Shown here: piece after piece, positions 43,628-52,562 of the stretch
Layout of the letters: each line of letters opens with the position of its first letter
Numbering within the stretch: the first letter of the stretch is position 1
NCBI RefSeq assembly: GCF_032062175.1
Contig: NZ_DAMBQK010000017.1
Coordinates: 1 to 64,000, forward strand
Direction: 5' to 3'
Length of the DNA stretch: 64,000 nt
DNA from: Atlantibacter sp032062175
GTDB lineage: Bacteria; Pseudomonadota; Gammaproteobacteria; Enterobacterales; Enterobacteriaceae
Notes under the pieces: model-generated
What the model saw: only the letters and a program-made list of their open reading frames with translations
Databases searched by the model: none
Told to the model about the DNA's origin: nothing
Program-made: the position numbers and the translations under genes

Positions 43628-46600
43628 CTAAAACTCGAACTGATAGAGCAAATCGAGTGCCTGATCTACGCCAGACACTGCTTCCAGATATAGCTTAGGC
43701 ATCAGGCGATAACGCAGCGTGAGCGTCGCCAGAGAATCAAAGATACCTACGCCATATTTCACCTGCAGACCCGGCAGTACATAGCCGCTGACCACTACTT
43801 GCGAGGAGTCGCCAACCCCTTGGGTATCCAGCGCCAAATTGCTGACGCCAAACGTCTCGCCGATTTTACCCACAACCTGCCCACTTTGTGCAACCCCCAG
43901 GCCAACCAGCATTGACGTCATGGCTTCGCTATCGCTCTGCCCGCTCTCAAGCCCCTGACCGCGCAACAGATACGACAAAGCCTCTTGTTGCGACATTGCC
44001 GGGTCGGAGAACACCTCAACTTTCGGTTCATCCGGCGTGCCGGTAACGCGTACCCCGGCGGTCACATCGTTCTCCGTGGCCTCAGGATTTCGGATTGCCT
44101 CTATGTTTAAAAGCGGCTGATCCGGCGGACCGGAGAACAGCAGTTCGCCTTTACGCACGATCAGGTCCTGGCCGTAAGCGCGGAACCGCCCTTCCGGAAT
44201 ATTGACCTGGCCGTTCAGGCCCAGCCCCTGTTTATCCTGTGCCACTTTCAGATCGCCGGTCAGTCGCGCCCGTAACCCAAAGGCGTCCATCCGCACATTG
44301 TTGCCGACATGCACGATCAGATTGCTGTTGATGGGGATGGCCGCCGTCGGCGCACTTTCCGGTTTAAGCTGCGCATCCAGCATCACTTCATCACTGGAAA
44401 CGTCGACTGCGCTTTCCGGCAGCTCATGCACCACGATACGCGCCCAGGGCACATCGACCCGGCCATCCAGAGTAATCAGGCTTGGCGTGGCTTCCAGCAC
44501 GACGTCCGGCGAGACATCCAGCCGCACCATCGGCGGCACGCTAATGCGGACTTTATCCCCCTTTGCCGCCACCCGCGCGCGCCAGTTATCAATCTGGCTC
44601 CAGTCGGCGTCGCCGTTGAGATTGATTTGCCCACGCCGCGTATTCACCACGCCCTGTAGCGTGGAGCTCATGCCGTTAAACGCCAGAGAAAGCTGGCTTG
44701 GCTGCATATCGAACGGCATAAAGTTGCCGTCGATATCCACGCTGGTCAGCTGTAACTGCCCGAACAGTTGCGGCTGCGCCGCGTTGCCACCCAACCGCAG
44801 ATTAGCGTTTAACAGCCCTGCCGCTTTTTCACCGCGCGAGAAGATGGCGTTAACCATCGCCAACGAGAAGTTGCGGATGTTGACGTTGCCGGACAAGTCG
44901 CGGCGGTTTTGCGGATCGGCGATCTGCACTTTGCCGTCAAACTGGCCGTTACCCGCCAGGCGCAGCAGCCAGCCCAGCTCCGCCTGATTATTACGCAGGG
45001 CGGCGTTCAGGCTCAGGGTATCAAAGACCACCGGCAGCGCGTTGCCGTTAACGATTTGCGTAACCCGGACACCGCGTCCATCCAGCGTCACGCTGCCCTG
45101 CGGCAGCCCTTCTTTGGTGGTGTCCCATGTGACATCAGCTTTGCCGGTGAATACGCCGCTCGCCTGGGTTTCCGGCGGCAAAAATTGCTTCACCATCGCC
45201 AGGTCAAAGCGGTTAAGGTCCACCACCGCATGGCCTGCCGCCCCGGCATCCACAGCCTGTGGCAGACACAGTTGCGCATTCGGGTTAGTCCAGCAATGTG
45301 GGCCGATATTGATTTTTTGCTCCTGGCCACGGTAATCCAGCGCGATGGCGCGGGTTTGCGACCAGGGGCCGACCGGCGTTTCAAAGCGGGTGTTTTCAAG
45401 CGTGCCGCGCCAGCGTTGCTCAGCGCGATCGAAACTGCCCTTCAGATTAAGCTGCCCGGAAACCGGATCGCCCTGCACCCGCAGCGCCAGTTGATGATCT
45501 TTTTCGCTGCCTTTGGCGTTAATCGTTGCCAGCGCGATAGTCAGCCCCGGCTGGGAAATGCGTTCAACCCGGACATCCAGGGTGCCGCCAATCTGGTCGG
45601 TGGATTTAATATCGCCATCTACCCGCAACTGGGCAATCGACAGTTCCTGCCAGCGCAGATTGCGTGCGGTAATATCCGCCAGCACCTGCGGCGCTTCCAC
45701 CGTGCCACGGATCTTCACCAGGCCTTTGGCAGTACCGCCTAAGCCCGGCAGGGCGTTATCCAGATTCGGCGCGTCGATGTTGGCGTCCAGTTCCAGATCC
45801 TTCACGCCCAGTTCGCCTTTAATGTCGGCGGTATTACGCCCCAGCGCCACATGCAGGCCGGGGATCACCCACTGCATATAACTGTTGCCCTGGATCTGGC
45901 CATCAACCTTCACGGCGTTCTGTTTGACGTTGCCCGCCAGCTTGATTTCCGGCACGTTCACCTGCCAGCTCCCGCCGTACAGGCTACCGCGCAGTTTCAC
46001 TAAGCCATCCAGCTTCGCGGGCCAGTCCGGCCAGGTTTTGGCGGTGTTGATTTTATTGAGGGTTAATTCGCCGCGCCAGCTGATGGCCTGCTGCCAGTCG
46101 AGCAGCGCCTTCAGTTCAGTAGTGCCTTCCAGCGCCGCGACGTTCAGCTTATCCAGATTGATGTTCTGCTCGTTGCCTTTGGCATCCAGGGTAATGGTCG
46201 CCGGGGGAATATCCGCGCCCTTCACCGCCGTGCGGAAGCTCAGGGTGTAATCGGTCATCTTCCCGGTCAGCTTGAGCTTGAGATCGTCCGCCTGATATTG
46301 CTTTTCACCGGTAAACGGCCAGTACAGCTGTTCGCTGGTGATATCCAGATTCAACGGCAGGCCCGCTTCCGCCAGCCGCGTCTGGCCGCGCAGCACCAGG
46401 TCAACCGGGCCGGACAGGTTAACGCCAAACTCAAGCTGCTCGCGTAGCGCGCCGCCGACTTTAATTTTGACCTTTTCGCCTTTAATTGGATCGACGTTTA
46501 GGGTGCTGTTAAGCGTGATATCAACCGGCCAGTTATTACGCAGCTCGGCGCGTCCGGTGGCGTTCACCGTTCCCTGGGTGGAATCGATATCCAGCGCATC

Positions 46601-47404
46601 GAGAGTAGCGAGGCCATCTACGCTGCTGACTTTAAGCAGCATCGCGTTGATGGTGACGTCAGTATCGCCCGTCAAACGCAGTTGCTCGCCGCGGAATGAC
46701 TGGATAGTCAGGTTCAGCGGCAAATGGACGTCGGTCATTTCCGGCAGCACCGGTTTCGAGAACAGCTGTTTGAGCGTCTCGCCCAGCGGCAGCTCATCCG
46801 GCTGCGGGTTCTCTATCTTCGGTTCAACCACTTCTTCCTGCGCCACTTTGGCGACTTTTGGCAGCGCGATAAGCAGCCCTTGTAAGGTTGTCGGCGTCAG
46901 CGTCAGGTTACGTTCCTGCCAGTTAAGGCCAGACGCAAAATCCATTACTGATACCGTGGTGTCATCAATACGGATGTTGACGTTATTCAGCGTCACGCTG
47001 CTGAGTGTGATGGGATAAGGCGTTGAGAGATCGAGCGGACCGCTATCCTCCTCTTCTACCTGAGCCGCGGGCGGCATTTTCTCGGTATCGATAACCACGT
47101 TGATATCGCGTAACGCCAGGGCGTTTACGCACAGGCTGCTGTCGCGCAGGCAGGCCAGCTTCACGGCGAGGTGAACTTCGCCCGCCATCACGTTGACGCC
47201 AGGCTGCTCATAACGCAGGTTTTTGATCGACAGATCGCGCCAGCCGCCGGTCACGCTGCCAATCTCCAGCCCTGGCACCCAGCGGTCAGCCGCTTTGAAG
47301 ACGATATGCAGGCCGGTGGTCGTCCCGACTAAAAAACCAACAATCCCGAGCAGCACCACCAGAAACAGCACCACGGCAAGGGTGATCTTCTTCCATAAAC
47401 TCAT
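43628..47404 (-). CDS. tamB: Translocation and assembly module protein TamB
   Basis: TamB is a very large AsmA-like bridge protein anchored in the inner membrane. It spans the periplasm and works with TamA in outer-membrane protein assembly and phospholipid transport. The 1258-residue protein has one N-terminal membrane helix (about residues 7-27), long repetitive beta-rich chains and the C-terminal DUF490 domain (GLEVKYGVGIFD-like block, LRYRLMPKLYLEAVSG, ending YQFEF). The start overlaps the tamA stop by 4 bp. Confidence 0.97.
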   Translation of the reverse strand: MSLWKKITLAVVLFLVVLLGIVGFLVGTTTGLHIVFKAADRWVPGLEIGSVTGGWRDLSIKNLRYEQPGVNVMAGEVHLAVKLACLRDSSLCVNALALRDINVVIDTEKMPPAAQVEEEDSGPLDLSTPYPITLSSVTLNNVNIRIDDTTVSVMDFASGLNWQERNLTLTPTTLQGLLIALPKVAKVAQEEVVEPKIENPQPDELPLGETLKQLFSKPVLPEMTDVHLPLNLTIQSFRGEQLRLTGDTDVTINAMLLKVSSVDGLATLDALDIDSTQGTVNATGRAELRNNWPVDITLNSTLNVDPIKGEKVKIKVGGALREQLEFGVNLSGPVDLVLRGQTRLAEAGLPLNLDITSEQLYWPFTGEKQYQADDLKLKLTGKMTDYTLSFRTAVKGADIPPATITLDAKGNEQNINLDKLNVAALEGTTELKALLDWQQAISWRGELTLNKINTAKTWPDWPAKLDGLVKLRGSLYGGSWQVNVPEIKLAGNVKQNAVKVDGQIQGNSYMQWVIPGLHVALGRNTADIKGELGVKDLELDANIDAPNLDNALPGLGGTAKGLVKIRGTVEAPQVLADITARNLRWQELSIAQLRVDGDIKSTDQIGGTLDVRVERISQPGLTIALATINAKGSEKDHQLALRVQGDPVSGQLNLKGSFDRAEQRWRGTLENTRFETPVGPWSQTRAIALDYRGQEQKINIGPHCWTNPNAQLCLPQAVDAGAAGHAVVDLNRFDLAMVKQFLPPETQASGVFTGKADVTWDTTKEGLPQGSVTLDGRGVRVTQIVNGNALPVVFDTLSLNAALRNNQAELGWLLRLAGNGQFDGKVQIADPQNRRDLSGNVNIRNFSLAMVNAIFSRGEKAAGLLNANLRLGGNAAQPQLFGQLQLTSVDIDGNFMPFDMQPSQLSLAFNGMSSTLQGVVNTRRGQINLNGDADWSQIDNWRARVAAKGDKVRISVPPMVRLDVSPDVVLEATPSLITLDGRVDVPWARIVVHELPESAVDVSSDEVMLDAQLKPESAPTAAIPINSNLIVHVGNNVRMDAFGLRARLTGDLKVAQDKQGLGLNGQVNIPEGRFRAYGQDLIVRKGELLFSGPPDQPLLNIEAIRNPEATENDVTAGVRVTGTPDEPKVEVFSDPAMSQQEALSYLLRGQGLESGQSDSEAMTSMLVGLGVAQSGQVVGKIGETFGVSNLALDTQGVGDSSQVVVSGYVLPGLQVKYGVGIFDSLATLTLRYRLMPKLYLEAVSGVDQALDLLYQFEF

Positions 47405-49134
47405 AATTCTGGCCCCAAACCGATGTAGAACTGCAACCCGTGTTCTTCTTTATCGCCAATCGGCACCGCGAAATCGAGTTTGACCGGGCCGACGGGCGAC
47501 TGCCAGCGCACCCCGACACCCGCGCCGGTTTTGAAATCGCTGCGGCGAATATCATTCACCGCTTCGCCGGAATCCACGAACATCGCCCCCCACCATTTGC
47601 CGCTGACGTTGTACTGGTATTCCAGCGAGCCGGTAGCCAGCTTGGAGGCCCCGGTAAGTTTGCCGTCATCATTCTCCGGCGAAATAGATTTGTACTTATA
47701 ACCGCGAATACTGCGGTCGCCGCCTGCGAAGAAACGCAGGTCCGGCGGGACTTTGTCGAAATCGCCGGTTTCAATCCAGCCCAGATTGCCGCGCGCCACA
47801 AAGCGGTGACGATCGTAAAGGGTGCGGATCCAGACGTTTTGCGCCTGTACCACCACGAAGTCGACATCTGAACCCCAGGCCGTGTTGGAGTAGTCCACCG
47901 AATAGCGCTGGGAATCGCCCCAGGTCGGCATCAGCCCACCGCGCGAGCGGGTGCGGCTGATCATGACGCCAGGATAAAGCAGCATAGTGGTATTAGTGAC
48001 ATCTGCCTGGGTAAAGTGGTCGAGACTCCAGCGCAGGTTGATGGCGCGCTGCCAGCCGCTCGACAAATCCCAGTAGCGCGACACCGCCAGGGTGGTGGAA
48101 TCGGCCTCGGTATCGTTGAGATCGGTACGCTTAAAGCCGCCCTGCACCAGGTAATACTGTTCGATTGGGTTTTTCAGCAACGGGACTTTGTAGCTGAAGT
48201 CGAGCTGCTGTTCCGGTGCAGAGATACTGGTGCTGGTGGTGAAGCTGTGGCCGTAAGAGTTAATCCAGGGCTTGTGCCAGGTGGCTTTAACGCGTGGGCC
48301 CACATCGGTGGAATAACCGACCCCGGTTTCAATCCGGTTCTGGATACGCGGCGAGAGGACGCCGTGAAGCGGCAGCACTTTGGTCTGACGGGCCTTATCG
48401 AATTCCGGCGCGACGACCACGGAGTTAAACCATCCGGTGGCGGAAAGCCGGCGGTTCAGTTCCGCCAGGTCTTTAGACTGGTAATAATCGCCCTGCTCGA
48501 ACGGCACCAGGCTTTGCAAATACTCTTCGCGGATTTGCGACCCTTCGAAGGTCACCGGCCCAAAACGGTAGCGTTCGCCGCTGTTATAGTCGATGTCCCA
48601 AAATGCCTGATGACGTTCGAGAGAAACCCCTAACTGGCTCTTCGTAAATTCGCTGTCGAAGTAGCCTTTTCTCAACGAAACGCGGGTGAGACTTTTCTTA
48701 AAATTGTCGTAGTCACCATGATCGAGCACCGTTCCGATGGCTGGACGGGTGTTGAGCAGGTCGAGATAGTCGCGATCGGTTCGCGCACCGCCACGCAGGA
48801 TCACATCGGTCCCGCCTATACGAACCGGCACCCCAGGCGACACTTTGGCGATCAAAACCTGGCGCCCTTTTGGCGGCGGTGGACGCAGATCAAAATCGAT
48901 TGTCGGCTCGTAATACCCGAGCGCTTTAAGCCCATTTCGAATGGCGTCATCGACGCGCGCGCGGAATTGCCGGTCAGGCGTAACTTCATCGCTTTGTATT
49001 GTAGATAGTTGAGCGCGAACGTTTTTTTCCAGTTCGCCAGACAGACCTTCCACTTGTAGACGCACGTTCGCCGCGCTCGCGGCGGCGGAGGCCAGCATAA
49101 AACTGGCGCAGAAATAGAGACGGAATCGTGGCAC
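47401..49134 (-). CDS. tamA: Outer-membrane translocation and assembly module protein TamA
   Basis: TamA is an Omp85-family outer-membrane protein. The 577-residue precursor has a signal peptide (MPRFRLYFCASFMLASAAASA), three POTRA domains and a 16-strand barrel with the conserved L6 motif region (FFAGGDRSIRGY) and a C-terminal beta signal (EEHGLQFYIGLGPEL). It diverges from msrA with a 226-bp gap, as in E. coli. Confidence 0.97.
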   Translation of the reverse strand: MPRFRLYFCASFMLASAAASAANVRLQVEGLSGELEKNVRAQLSTIQSDEVTPDRQFRARVDDAIRNGLKALGYYEPTIDFDLRPPPPKGRQVLIAKVSPGVPVRIGGTDVILRGGARTDRDYLDLLNTRPAIGTVLDHGDYDNFKKSLTRVSLRKGYFDSEFTKSQLGVSLERHQAFWDIDYNSGERYRFGPVTFEGSQIREEYLQSLVPFEQGDYYQSKDLAELNRRLSATGWFNSVVVAPEFDKARQTKVLPLHGVLSPRIQNRIETGVGYSTDVGPRVKATWHKPWINSYGHSFTTSTSISAPEQQLDFSYKVPLLKNPIEQYYLVQGGFKRTDLNDTEADSTTLAVSRYWDLSSGWQRAINLRWSLDHFTQADVTNTTMLLYPGVMISRTRSRGGLMPTWGDSQRYSVDYSNTAWGSDVDFVVVQAQNVWIRTLYDRHRFVARGNLGWIETGDFDKVPPDLRFFAGGDRSIRGYKYKSISPENDDGKLTGASKLATGSLEYQYNVSGKWWGAMFVDSGEAVNDIRRSDFKTGAGVGVRWQSPVGPVKLDFAVPIGDKEEHGLQFYIGLGPEL

Positions 49135-49360
49135 GTTTTCTCCTGAATTTCCTTTTTCCCACCCCTGGAAGGAAACGTAGTGCCGCTCCGCGGCTTGATG
49201 AAAATTCCCGCATATCGGGAATTGAAAAAGAGACGACTACCCAAATATTTCTTATGTTTAAATCTAGACGTATTTATCAACTGTATTGTGTGCAAAGACA
49301 CGCCGTGTGACAACCTTAGCGAGGCTGTTGCTTTTTCCCCCACCTAAGGGAGACGCTACG

Positions 49361-50002
49361 ATGAATTTTTTTGATAAAAAGCACTTGATTGACCCGGATC
49401 TGGCTCTGCCAGGCCGCAGCACGCCGATGCCGGTTGCTGCGCTGCATGCCGTTAGCGAACATTCGATGACCAACGTGCCGGATGGCATGGAGATCGCCAT
49501 CTTTGCTATGGGCTGCTTTTGGGGCGTTGAGCGCGTGTTCTGGCGTTTGCCAGGGGTTTACAGCACGGCGGCGGGTTATTCTGGCGGCTATACGCTGAAC
49601 CCGACCTATCGGGAAGTCTGTACCGGTAAAACTGGCCATACTGAAGCGGTGCGCGTGGTGTACGATCCCCAGATCATTAGCTATGAACAATTGCTCCAGG
49701 TGTTCTGGGAGAACCACGACCCCGCGCAGGGCATGCGCCAGGGTAACGATATGGGGACGCAGTACCGCTCGGCGATTTACCCGCTGACGCCGGAACAGGA
49801 CAGCGCCGCCCGGGCCAGCCTGGCGCGCTTCCAGAAAGCGATGGCGGAAAAAGGCGACGAGCGTCCCATTACGACCGAAATCGCCAGCGCCAAACCGTTC
49901 TACTACGCCGAAGACGAGCATCAGCAATATCTTCACAAAAACCCTTATGGTTACTGCGGGATTGGTGGGATTGGGGTGTGTTTGCCACCGCGCATTTCCT
50001 GA
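49361..50002 (+). CDS. msrA: Peptide methionine-S-sulfoxide reductase MsrA
   Basis: MsrA repairs oxidised methionine (the S-epimer of the sulfoxide) with thioredoxin. The 213-residue protein has the catalytic GCFWGVER motif (Cys52) and the recycling cysteines at the C-terminus (GYCGIGGIGVCLPP). The start at 49361 follows AAGGGAGACG; the frame extends upstream without a site. A terminator follows at 50011. Confidence 0.97.
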   Translation: MNFFDKKHLIDPDLALPGRSTPMPVAALHAVSEHSMTNVPDGMEIAIFAMGCFWGVERVFWRLPGVYSTAAGYSGGYTLNPTYREVCTGKTGHTEAVRVVYDPQIISYEQLLQVFWENHDPAQGMRQGNDMGTQYRSAIYPLTPEQDSAARASLARFQKAMAEKGDERPITTEIASAKPFYYAEDEHQQYLHKNPYGYCGIGGIGVCLPPRIS

Positions 50003-50010
50003 ATCATCTA

Positions 50011-50043
50011 TGGGCCTGTTATTTCAGGCCCATACACTTTTTT
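50011..50043 (+). terminator. msrA terminator
   Basis: TGGGCCTG / CAGGCCCA is a perfect 8-bp stem with a TTATTT loop, followed within five bases by a run of six T. It separates msrA from the two-gene insertion downstream. Confidence 0.8.
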
Positions 50044-50199
50044 ATCCGCTGCTTCTCACTCTTTCTGCAAATAAAGGGGCGTTAACATTTGATTACCCGG
50101 AAATAACCCGCTTCACTTTAAGATACAACCTTAGGTTGATACCGTAACTGGCTGGCGTGTTATATAGAATAATGAGGCATTGCGCTCATGGGGTATCTT

Positions 50200-50640
50200 A
50201 TGAAAATCAGCGCCCAGGATTCGTTAGCGTGGGAAGTTGTTGCCCAGATTATTAAAGAAAATGAGCCTGCTGAATATCGCTATTTAGGCGATATTATTGA
50301 TAACTCACTGAATGCTAAACCCCAGCAGGATATGGCTGGCGCATTCGACGTTGGCGATACCGTTCAGTACCTGGCAAACCAACTTTTCCCGATAATAAAA
50401 TATGTTATCGCCATTATCGCGCCCGACATTTTGCATGGATTAAGCGCCATGACGCTGGAGCAGCTTAAAAAGGTCCTGTTTTCATCAGAAAAAGGCGTGA
50501 CTGCCCAGGTCAAATATTCCCCCACTGAGGTCAGAAAAATTGTTCTGGCGGTTTGCCGCAAGAAAAAACTCTCCGGGGAATTAGCGGACAGCATCGCGGA
50601 TGCGATTGCCCTGAGGTTACTTACGCCTCCTGAGAGGTAA
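50200..50640 (+). CDS. Unrecognised small protein, partner gene of the M48-like protease
   Basis: I do not recognise this 146-residue protein. It is predicted largely helical: a charged N-terminal half (MKISAQDSLAWEVVAQIIKE...), one hydrophobic stretch near residues 62-78 (FPIIKYVIAIIAPDIL) and a basic helical C-terminus (VRKIVLAVCRKKKLSG...). No signal peptide is seen. An in-frame ATG at 50188 is an alternative start. It lies 3 bp before the metalloprotease gene, so the two are cotranscribed and probably act together. Base composition is more AT-rich than the flanks, and it has no counterpart between msrA and ytfL in E. coli. Confidence 0.75.
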   Translation: MKISAQDSLAWEVVAQIIKENEPAEYRYLGDIIDNSLNAKPQQDMAGAFDVGDTVQYLANQLFPIIKYVIAIIAPDILHGLSAMTLEQLKKVLFSSEKGVTAQVKYSPTEVRKIVLAVCRKKKLSGELADSIADAIALRLLTPPER

Positions 50641-50643
50641 AGT

Positions 50644-52392
50644 ATGCGCAAAATAAATCAGTTGTCTTTTTACGACGAAACCCGGCTCGGCCAGTGGTTA
50701 ATTATCCTTTCTATGCTGGCTTATTTTTATTATGGCAATGGGCCGGTTAATAACCTTAGCCTGGTTTTCTATCCCGGCATTGACGACCCTTTACTTCCCT
50801 GGTTTGATTGTGGTTTGTTATTACTGCTTGCCCTGGTTTTATATATGGTGAGCGCTTATCGGCGTGACCAACGGTACCGTGTTAACGCCAACGATGAGCA
50901 GGACGCTAACTTTTTCAGCCACTGCGCGCTGATCATTCGTGGCATCATGGGCAAGACAGTTCCCCTGGTGATGGCCTCAACCATTGGCAAAAATGCGTAC
51001 TACACGTATCACAATTTTCACCCGCGCGTGGTCGCGGAAAAAGGGTTATGCATTGCATTCAATAAGCAGGAAAATATCGATGGTATTATCGCGCATGAAT
51101 GCGCCCATATAAAACAGAAAGATATTTTATTTATCACCTTCCCCCTTTACCTGTTTTACGCTTTTGCCGCACTCACAATATTTAATATCATTGCCATTCA
51201 ACTCTACTTCTGGTCACAATTTTTCACTGCCATGCCGACAATGACAGCGCAGGGCCAGAGCATTTTATATAATTTTGTTGTAATGATCCCGCGCGCACTG
51301 ATCAACGTAGACGATGATATTTTTATTCTGATTGTGAATTTACTTATTATTCGGCACTTTATTCGCACTCGCGAATTGCTGACTGATGAAGTCGCGGCTC
51401 AGGAAGGATATCGAAGCGCGCTGATCTCTCAACTTTCACTAAAGAAAGCAAGACGCCAAACGCTTTTTTCCTTTCATCCCCCCGTGGAAAAGCGCGTAAA
51501 AAATTTGACGACGGCTGATATATGGCAACACATTGATAGTGGATTTATGGTGGCCATTTCCTGGGTTATCGCCAGAATATTTTCATGGATGACGGATGAC
51601 ATTACCTCACTTATCGATAATGTGATGCCGCACGTTGAGCAGGACATTAACAGTATCAGTGTCGATCAAATGTATGATTTACTTTTTGGTACTACGTTTA
51701 TTCTGGTCGCTTTTATGGTTACCGCCCTGATGTCGTTTGTGTTTCTTAATCATATCAATCGTGTCGCGTCTACGCTTATCTACAATAACGCCTCAAGAAC
51801 CCTCTTTTTGAAGCAAATACTTATCGCGCTGCTGTCCATTACCTTTGGATTGTTGCTGGCCTTTTTTACAGACTCACAATTTTTAAGAACCCTGTATAAC
51901 AAAACATATATTCATGACTCGGCTGCGCTGATGCAGGCGGTGTCGGAGGCCATGATGTATTTCAGCCTAACGCTGGTATTAATTGCCGTTATGGTGCTGA
52001 CGGGTTTTCTGTCCGCCTTTTTGTACGTAAAACGCCACTACCGTACCCGGACTGGGCGCGTTATTTACTTATCGGTACTCTGGACAGGTGTGGGTGCTGT
52101 CGTGCAATGGGCCTACGGCATCCTCTTTATGGTAGGCGGAGATAATGACGTTATTCGTAAGCTCTATTTTTCCGTCACGGCACTGATCAACCCCGATTTT
52201 CATGACGCGGTAAAAAATGAATTTTTGCGCGCCGCACCCGGAGCCCAGTTGCTGTTTTGGGCCATTCTGCTGCTGTTGCTTTTTATAATCATGGCGGTGA
52301 TGCGTTACGTTCAGGCGCGCCCGATATCCGTCAAAACCCACCCCGATTATGCCTTGCAGGATAAAACCGCCATGCCAAATAAAGCGGCTTAA
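50644..52392 (+). CDS. Polytopic membrane metalloprotease of M48 type
   Basis: This 582-residue protein has the M48 zinc-protease signature: HECAH (151-155, zinc His and catalytic Glu), a third ligand candidate in RTRELLTDE (Glu244 with Asp248) and the HPPVEKRVKNL segment (278-288) typical of M48. Two helices precede the catalytic domain (about 18-32, 55-72). At least seven more hydrophobic segments follow, so the C-terminal 280 residues form a membrane domain unlike compact HtpX. The substrate is unknown. Its partner is the 146-residue protein upstream. It is AT-rich and unlike E. coli at this site. M48 membership is inferred from motifs; a related M56-type fold is possible. Confidence 0.8.
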   Translation: MRKINQLSFYDETRLGQWLIILSMLAYFYYGNGPVNNLSLVFYPGIDDPLLPWFDCGLLLLLALVLYMVSAYRRDQRYRVNANDEQDANFFSHCALIIRGIMGKTVPLVMASTIGKNAYYTYHNFHPRVVAEKGLCIAFNKQENIDGIIAHECAHIKQKDILFITFPLYLFYAFAALTIFNIIAIQLYFWSQFFTAMPTMTAQGQSILYNFVVMIPRALINVDDDIFILIVNLLIIRHFIRTRELLTDEVAAQEGYRSALISQLSLKKARRQTLFSFHPPVEKRVKNLTTADIWQHIDSGFMVAISWVIARIFSWMTDDITSLIDNVMPHVEQDINSISVDQMYDLLFGTTFILVAFMVTALMSFVFLNHINRVASTLIYNNASRTLFLKQILIALLSITFGLLLAFFTDSQFLRTLYNKTYIHDSAALMQAVSEAMMYFSLTLVLIAVMVLTGFLSAFLYVKRHYRTRTGRVIYLSVLWTGVGAVVQWAYGILFMVGGDNDVIRKLYFSVTALINPDFHDAVKNEFLRAAPGAQLLFWAILLLLLFIIMAVMRYVQARPISVKTHPDYALQDKTAMPNKAA

Positions 52393-52448
52393 CCCTTCGA
52401 TTATTAAGGCAAAACCGCTTCCACTGGCAGCCCAGTTGCGGCTGCTGC

Positions 52449-52454
52449 TATACT
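52449..52454 (+). promoter_or_regulatory. ytfL promoter (extended -10)
   Basis: TGC-TATACT is an extended -10 element 109 bp upstream of ytfL. The -35 region is poor, as usual for extended -10 promoters. Confidence 0.5.
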
Positions 52455-52462
52455 AGGCGGTG

Positions 52463-52498
52463 AAATTCCGGCCTCGCTCCAGGGTGAGACCGGAATTT
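52463..52498 (+). other. Hairpin in the ytfL leader
   Basis: AAATTCCGG (52463-52471) and CCGGAATTT (52490-52498) form a perfect 9-bp stem with an inner CTC/GAG pair, directly after the predicted start of transcription. It is a candidate leader control element. Confidence 0.5.
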
Positions 52499-52562
52499 AT
52501 CATGTTATTTTCAATGGATTTTTCACTTCCCTTTCGAGGATCCGGCTCAGGCTGGATAAACT

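Noticed and set aside
44909..45742. 277-codon frame on the plus strand inside tamB
   Set aside because: It lies wholly inside the conserved tamB gene, and its Arg/Gln-rich translation is typical of an antisense shadow.
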